Shown one piece after another: positions 58,582 through 64,000 of a stretch of DNA of 64,000 nucleotides (within the stretch, counting starts at the first letter, position 1; every line of letters starts with the position of its first letter). Both the position numbers and the translations under genes were made by a program. The stretch spans positions 1 through 64,000 of the forward strand of contig NZ_WTVK01000003.1 of the NCBI RefSeq assembly GCF_012910805.1. Direction: 5' to 3'. A model generated the notes under the pieces. The model was given only the letters and a program-made list of their open reading frames with translations, searched no databases and had not been told where the DNA came from. The stretch comes from Aromatoleum evansii (GTDB lineage: Bacteria; Pseudomonadota; Gammaproteobacteria; Burkholderiales; Rhodocyclaceae).

Positions 58582-59364
58582 ATGAAACACCCCCTCTTCG
58601 AGAGTCTTGGCGACAGGTATCCGGTCCATCTCGAAGAAAAATTCGACCGCATCCTCACGCGCATCGAGTTCCTGTGGGACACGCCCGAGATCCACGATTA
58701 CTTCAGTGATCTGCTGATCGACAAGCGCGGCGGACGGCAGGGCTTCCCGCCCCTGGTGCTCGCCGACATCATCACGCTGCGCGAATTCCGCGAACTGGAG
58801 ACCTTCCGCCAGGCCGAGCGCCGCGAACATGCGGTCCGGGAACTTGCCGAGCGCGGTGTCACGGTCGACCGGGAGGCGTTCCTTGCCGCCTTGCGCGCCG
58901 GCGATCGCGAACTCATCGACCTCTTCGTGCGCGCCCGATTCCCCTTCCACGGCATCGACGTGGACGGCACACCGCCGCTGCTCTTCGCATTGAAGCGCGG
59001 CTTCACCGTGATCGCCAGCATCCTCGTGAACGCCGGCGCGGACGTGAACGCCCGCGACCACCTCGGGCTCACACCGCTCCTCGTCGCCTGCGGCAAGCCG
59101 ACCCAGGGCTACCGGACCATCGCCGAAGCACTCATCCTCCGCGGAGCCCAGGTGAACGTGCGCGATCCGCTGGGCAACACGCCCTTCCTCCTTTCCCTGT
59201 CGGGCGGGGTCCTCGACATCGCCGAGCTGCTGGCCGAACGCGGGGCGGACATCTTCGCGACCACGCGCAAGGGCGAAACCGCGCTCGCGCTGGCAAACCG
59301 GCTCGACACGCCGGAAGGGACACGCGTTGCCCAACTGATCCGAGACAAGGGCGCCACACGCTAA
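58582..59364 (+). CDS. Ankyrin-repeat protein
   Basis: 260 aa from the ATG at 58582. The N-terminal ~95 residues are a charged helical domain with no recognised family (H-L-E-E-K-F-D-R-I-L-T-R-I-E-F-L-W-D-T-P-E-I near residues 16-37). Residues ~125-255 hold about four ankyrin repeats with G-x-T-P-L-x-x-A and G-A-D-V-N-A-R-D signatures. No signal peptide, so cytoplasmic, presumably a protein-binding adaptor. No convincing Shine-Dalgarno sequence. A larger start at 58312 is possible. Confidence 0.8.
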   Translation: MKHPLFESLGDRYPVHLEEKFDRILTRIEFLWDTPEIHDYFSDLLIDKRGGRQGFPPLVLADIITLREFRELETFRQAERREHAVRELAERGVTVDREAFLAALRAGDRELIDLFVRARFPFHGIDVDGTPPLLFALKRGFTVIASILVNAGADVNARDHLGLTPLLVACGKPTQGYRTIAEALILRGAQVNVRDPLGNTPFLLSLSGGVLDIAELLAERGADIFATTRKGETALALANRLDTPEGTRVAQLIRDKGATR

Positions 59365-59406
59365 GCCTTGTGTCCCGGTAACGCGCCCAAGCGCCAGGAG
59401 GAAAGC

Positions 59407-59832
59407 ATGAAACCCAGACTCACAGTATTGACCCTCGCCGTGGACGACCTTGAGCGCGCCCTGCGCTTCTACCGCGACGGCCTTGGCCTTCCGACGGAAG
59501 GCATCATCGGCACCGAGTTCGAACATGGCGCCGTCGCGTTCTTCGACCTGCAGCACGGCGTCAAGCTGGCCCTCTGGCCAAGGAGCAGCCTCGCGCACGA
59601 TGCGGGACTGGCGGTTGGAGGCCCCTCCTCGACGCAGTGTTCGCTCGGGCACAACGTCGCGACAAGGGAGGAAGTCGATGCGGTGATGGAGCAGGCCCGG
59701 CTGGCCGGCGCACGCACGGTGAAACCGGCGGGAGACACCTTCTGGGGCGGCTATGCCGGCTATTTTGCGGACCCGGACGGCCATCTGTGGGAAGTGGTCT
59801 GGAATCCGCATTTTGTTCTCGCCGAATATTAG
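59407..59832 (+). CDS. VOC family (glyoxalase/bleomycin-resistance fold) protein
   Basis: 141 aa, GAGGAAAG before the ATG. Vicinal oxygen chelate fold with two beta-alpha-beta modules: L-T-V-L-T-L-A-V-D-D-L-E-R-A-L-R-F-Y near residues 4-21 and P-A-G-D-T-F-W-G-G-Y-A-G-Y-F-A-D-P-D-G-H-L-W-E near 106-128. Possible metal ligands are the conserved Glu128 region and the His in G-H-L-W-E. Could be a lyase, dioxygenase-like or resistance protein; substrate cannot be named. 42 nt after the ankyrin gene. Confidence 0.87.
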   Translation: MKPRLTVLTLAVDDLERALRFYRDGLGLPTEGIIGTEFEHGAVAFFDLQHGVKLALWPRSSLAHDAGLAVGGPSSTQCSLGHNVATREEVDAVMEQARLAGARTVKPAGDTFWGGYAGYFADPDGHLWEVVWNPHFVLAEY

Positions 59833-59898
59833 GCCGGCATTCAAATACGGAGCGGCAAATTCCGGTATCTTCGTATCCATGACCGGGGTACCGTTTCG

Positions 59899-60831
59899 AT
59901 GAACGACTATCTGGGGCTCCTCGCCGGCGTCGTGGCCGCCGGCATCGGCGGCGAACTCTTCGTGCGCGGCACCGTCGGCCTCGCCCACTGGGCGCGCATC
60001 TCGCCGGGCATCATCGGCGCCACGGTCGCGGCATTCGCGACCTCCAGCCCGGAGCTGTCGGTATCGGTGAATTCCGCACTCGACGGAACCCCACAGATCG
60101 CGCTCGGCGACGCGCTGGGCAGCAACGTCGTCAATGTCGCGCTGATCCTCGCGCTGGCGTTGGTGATCGCCGGCATCCAGAGTCCGCGCGACAGCCTCAG
60201 GCGCGATTTTCCCGTCGCACTGCTCGTGCCCGTGATCACCGGCGTGCTGTTCCTCGACGGCGTGCTGTCGCGCGTCGACGGCCTGCTGCTGCTGGCCCTT
60301 TTCCTTGCCTGGCTAAGTGCCGCCGTGATCGAGGCTCGCCGTCAGCGCAGCGCGGCCGAGGCCGTGATGGGCGCCCCACGCGCCGGTGCGGCAATCGCGT
60401 CCGCCGTCGTCGGGCTGGGATTCCTGGTCCTCTCAGGGAATATCATCGTCATTTCCGCGAAGGGGATCGCGACGACCTACGGCATCGACGAGTTCATCAT
60501 CGGCGCGACCCTCGTCGCCATCGGCACGTCCACCCCGGAACTCGCCACCACCGTCATCGCGAAGCTGCGCGGCCACGACGAGGTGAGCCTGGGCACGATA
60601 CTCGGCAGCAACATCTTCAACGGACTGCTCATCGTCGCGGTCGCGGCCATCATCCACCCGATCGAAACCGACTGGCGCGAAGTCGCCGTCGCCCTCGTCT
60701 GCGGCCTGATCGCGCTTGCCGTCACCTGGCCGCCCCGCGACGGCTTCATCAGCCGCCGCAGGGGCGTCATACTGCTCGCGCTGTATGCGGTCTACATCGT
60801 TGCCATCGCGCAAGGGCCGACAAGCTATTAA
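59899..60831 (+). CDS. Calcium/sodium antiporter (CaCA family, YrbG-like)
   Basis: 310 aa with ten hydrophobic segments. Two alpha-repeats hold the ion-binding motifs: G-A-T-V-A-A-F-A-T-S-S-P-E-L near residues 37-50 with G-D-A-L-G-S-N-V-V-N-V-A near 71-82, and G-A-T-L-V-A-I-G-T-S-T-P-E-L near 202-215 with G-T-I-L-G-S-N-I-F-N-G near 233-243. Both essential acidic residues are present. In E. coli the homologue yrbG flanks the mla operon; here it is far from either MCE operon. Element copy 2 begins 3 nt after its stop. Confidence 0.92.
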   Translation: MNDYLGLLAGVVAAGIGGELFVRGTVGLAHWARISPGIIGATVAAFATSSPELSVSVNSALDGTPQIALGDALGSNVVNVALILALALVIAGIQSPRDSLRRDFPVALLVPVITGVLFLDGVLSRVDGLLLLALFLAWLSAAVIEARRQRSAAEAVMGAPRAGAAIASAVVGLGFLVLSGNIIVISAKGIATTYGIDEFIIGATLVAIGTSTPELATTVIAKLRGHDEVSLGTILGSNIFNGLLIVAVAAIIHPIETDWREVAVALVCGLIALAVTWPPRDGFISRRRGVILLALYAVYIVAIAQGPTSY

Positions 60832-60833
60832 CG

Positions 60834-60932
60834 CGGCAACCGAATAGACCACCCCCGTTCGCCCTGAGCTTGTCGAAGGGCGGGGTTCAGCAGGGCTTCG
60901 ACAGGCTCAGCCCGAACGGTATTTGGTTGCCG
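60834..60932. repeat. Dispersed REP-like palindromic element, copy 2
   Basis: 99 bp between the convergent antiporter and cysA genes. End arms CGGCAACCGAATA (60834-60846) and TATTTGGTTGCCG (60920-60932) pair with one mismatch, and the interior has the inverted words GTTCGCCCTGAGCTTGTCGAAGG and CTTCGACAGGCTCAGCCCGAAC. Same end arms as the 9580-9667 element, with compensating change at the inner arm base. Probable bidirectional terminator or REP. Confidence 0.85.
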
Positions 60933-60957
60933 GGTTAATAACGGCCCCGGTCGGAGA

Positions 60958-62021
<1,064 letters not shown>

Positions 62022-62025
<4 letters not shown>

Positions 62026-62918
62026 GGGCGTTCCGTGGCCACGGTCGGCGGCAGTTCGGTTTTTTCGGGCGGCAGATCGGCGGTCAGCATTTCGGTTTCC
62101 TTGCGCATGCGCCACTCGACGACGGTCTTCGCGACCAGGGTCACCAGGCCCAGGAAGGCGAGAACGGTGGCCGCGGCGAAGGCGCCGATCTGGTTGTATT
62201 CGTTGTAGAGGATCTCGACATGCAGCGGCAGCGTGTTGGTCTCCCCGCGGATGTGGCCGGAGACGACGCTCACCGCGCCGAACTCGCCCATCGCCCGGGC
62301 GTTGGCGAGGATCACGCCGTACATCAGGCCCCACTTGATGTTCGGCACCGTCACGCGCCAGAACATCTGCCAGCCGGAGGCGCCGAGCGAGATCGCCGCC
62401 TCTTCCTCGTCACGCCCCTGCGCCTGCATCAGCGGGATCAGCTCGCGCGCGACGAAGGGGAAGGTCACGAACAGCGTCGCGAGCACCATGCCGGGCAGCG
62501 CGAAGATGATCTTGATGTCGTTCGCGGCGAGCCAGGAGCCGAAGAAACCCTGGGCGCCGAACAGGATGATGAAGATCAGGCCGGCGACGACGGGCGACAC
62601 CGCGAACGGCAGGTCGATCAGGGTCGTGAGCAGGCTCTTGCCCCGGAACTCGAATTTCGCGATCGCCCACGCCGCTGCGACGCCGAACGCGATGTTGAAA
62701 GGCAGCACGACCGCGGCGATGGTCAGCGTCAACAGCATCGCGGAACGGGCTTCGGAATCCTTCAGCGCCTCCCAGTAGGTCTGCGCACCCTGCGCGAAGG
62801 CCTCCCAGAACACCGCGATCAGCGGCAGCACGAGGAACAGGAAGAGGAAGCCGAGGGCGACACCCGTCAGCAGCAGGCGGACCCAGCGCGGCTCGGCGGT
62901 GGCACGGCGAACGGTCAT
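62022..62918 (-). CDS. cysW: Sulfate ABC transporter permease CysW
   Basis: 298 aa from the ATG at 62918, which overlaps the cysT stop (ATGA); the ORF extends upstream as the shadow of cysT. Six hydrophobic segments, with the EAA coupling loop [16 protein letters not shown] near residues 183-198, [12 protein letters not shown] near 225-236 and G-E-T-N-T-L-P-L. The second of two inner-membrane permeases of the sulfate importer. Confidence 0.95.
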
Positions 62919-63811
62919 GGACGGGCCTCCACCAGTGCGGCGGGTGCGAGCGCCTCGGCCGGCTCGGCATCGCTGCCCTTGGCGTGCCGGTTGGCCGCCC
63001 ACCATTGCAGCAGGTTGATCACGAGCAGCATCACGAAGGAGATCACCAGCATCACCACCGCAAGCGCCGTCGCGCCCAGCAGGTCGTACTGCTCGAGCTT
63101 GGAGATGATCAGCAAGGGCGTGATCTCGGAGATCAGCGGCATGTTGCCGGCGATGAAGATCACCGAGCCGAACTCGCCGATCGCGCGCGAAAACGCGAGC
63201 GTGAAGCCGGTGAGCCAGGCCGGGAAGATGCCCGGCAGCAGTACCCGCACGAAGGTCTGCCAGCGCGTGGCGCCCAGCGAGGCCGCGGCCTCCTCGACCT
63301 CTGCCTCGATGTCCTCGATCACCGGCTGCAGCGTGCGGACGACGAAAGGCAGGGTCACGAAGATCAGCGCGACGACGATGCCCAGCGGCGTGAAGGCGAC
63401 CTTGATGCCGAACTTGGCGAGGAATTGCCCGACCCAGCCGTTCTCCGCGTACAGGGTCGCGAGCGTGATGCCGGCGACCGCCGTCGGCAGCGCGAACGGC
63501 AGATCGACCAGGGCGTCGACGAAGCGCTTGCCCGGAAACGGATAGCGCACCAGCACCCAGGCGACGATCAGGCCGAACACGGCATTCACCGTCGCCGCGA
63601 ACAGCGACGCGCCGAAGGTGACCCGGTAGGACGCCAGCGCACGCTCCGCGGTGGCGATCTCCCAGAAGTTGTTCCAGCTCAGTTTGCCGGTCATGAGGAT
63701 CATGCCGCCGAGCGGTATCAGCACCAGCAGGGTGAGGTAGGTCAGCGTGTAGCCCAGCCCCAGGCGGAAGCCGGGCAGGACGCCATCCCGTTTGGCGGGA
63801 GTGGGAAACAT
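62915..63811 (-). CDS. cysT: Sulfate ABC transporter permease CysT (CysU)
   Basis: 298 aa, six hydrophobic segments. Start region L-P-G-F-R-L-G-L-G-Y-T-L-T-Y-L; EAA motif E-E-A-A-A-S-L-G-A-T-R-W-Q near residues 173-185; R-A-I-G-E-F-G-S-V-I-F-I-A-G-N near 211-225. First permease gene after sbp on the minus strand, with a 84-bp gap holding a hairpin. No clear Shine-Dalgarno sequence before the ATG at 63811. Confidence 0.95.
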   Translation of the reverse strand: MFPTPAKRDGVLPGFRLGLGYTLTYLTLLVLIPLGGMILMTGKLSWNNFWEIATAERALASYRVTFGASLFAATVNAVFGLIVAWVLVRYPFPGKRFVDALVDLPFALPTAVAGITLATLYAENGWVGQFLAKFGIKVAFTPLGIVVALIFVTLPFVVRTLQPVIEDIEAEVEEAAASLGATRWQTFVRVLLPGIFPAWLTGFTLAFSRAIGEFGSVIFIAGNMPLISEITPLLIISKLEQYDLLGATALAVVMLVISFVMLLVINLLQWWAANRHAKGSDAEPAEALAPAALVEARP

Positions 63812-63843
63812 GTCGAGAATCTAACCGTCAGTCGTGGGAATCG

Positions 63844-63877
63844 AAAAGCGCAGCGGCCCGCGATGGGGCCGCTGCGC
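63844..63877 (-). terminator. Hairpin with T-run between sbp and cysT (attenuator)
   Basis: Arms GCGCAGCGGCCC (63848-63859) and GGGCCGCTGCGC (63866-63877) pair perfectly (12 bp), and on the minus strand four T follow. It lies in the sbp-cysT gap, so partial read-through would leave more binding-protein mRNA than permease mRNA. Confidence 0.75.
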
Positions 63878-63894
63878 ATGAAAGGCCCGGGATT

Positions 63895-64000
63895 TTACTT
63901 CTGAACGTAGATCTGGTCGAAGCTGCCGCCGTCCTTGAAGTGCGCGGGCGCCGCCTTGCTCCAGCCGCCGAACACCTCATCCACGGTGAAGGTCTTGATC
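63895..64000 (-). CDS. sbp: Sulfate-binding protein Sbp, C-terminal end only
   Basis: About 34 codons and the TAA stop are inside the window; the rest lies beyond the right edge. The visible residues include [11 protein letters not shown] and [12 protein letters not shown], the typical end of Sbp/CysP periplasmic sulfate-binding proteins, and the place directly before cysT supports this. Reading frame begins at 63999. Confidence 0.88.
   Translation of the reverse strand, partial: IKTFTVDEVFGGWSKAAPAHFKDGGSFDQIYVQK

Overview
The window is GC-rich chromosomal DNA of a betaproteobacterium, most likely Rhodocyclales (Azoarcus / Aromatoleum / Thauera type). That placement is inferred from the protein sequences, the gene neighbourhoods and the mixture of acyl-CoA oxidation, sulfur and polyphosphate genes; no rRNA or other decisive marker is present. 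I see no tRNA, rRNA, insertion sequence, prophage or CRISPR array. The gene content reads as core chromosome, tightly packed, with many ATGA, GTGA or TGATG stop/start overlaps.

Layout. 1-3020: MCE/Mla-type lipid transport operon on the minus strand (the auxiliary lipoprotein is cut by the window edge). 3240-5209: alkA-ada DNA alkylation repair pair with an Ada-box-like site. 5306-6999: pepD and a small DUF3820 gene. 7201-9563: helical DUF6781-like protein coupled to a UbiB/ABC1 kinase. 9673-13446: TetR-controlled three-part ABC efflux operon. 13677-15967: radA and a LysR regulator, divergent from lplT (16146). 17439-19881: udg, rimI, tsaB and a small exported protein. 20172-22335: ompR-envZ. 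22377-24353: yciB, yciI, bolA and a parvulin, ending in a strong terminator. 24468-28035: acyl-CoA dehydrogenase with etfA and etfB, divergent from a TetR gene across a double palindromic operator. 28883-30551: TatD nuclease and a crotonase-fold protein. 30648-34127: second MCE operon, apparently coupled to ppx. 34135-43412: ppx, ppk1, a PhnD-PAS-PAS-GGDEF-EAL sensor and relA. 43543-45913: EamA exporter, mtfA and a host-attachment-type protein. 46038-48441: ybaK-like gene, thpR, ispF, ispD. 48591-53130: MgtC/DUF4010 membrane protein, the Memo / AMMECR1 / radical-SAM trio and a degenerate hydrolase. 53190-56648: mfd. 56963-60831: sulfide:quinone oxidoreductase-like flavoprotein, ankyrin protein, VOC protein, Na+/Ca2+ exchanger. 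60958-64000: sulfate ABC importer cysA, cysW, cysT and the end of sbp.

How the genes work together. The ppk1/ppx/relA block and its periplasmic-sensor GGDEF-EAL protein place polyphosphate, (p)ppGpp and c-di-GMP metabolism side by side. The two MCE operons suggest two dedicated lipid-traffic routes across the envelope. The sulfide oxidation gene and sulfate import operon lie within 3 kb. The best candidate for an undescribed system is the Memo/AMMECR1/radical-SAM trio, conserved across the domains of life but without an agreed biochemical role. Regulatory DNA is unusually readable: several clean dyads and a run of promoters whose -10 lies only 6-9 nt from the start codon. Coordinates were counted by hand from the sequence; no database search or computation was run.
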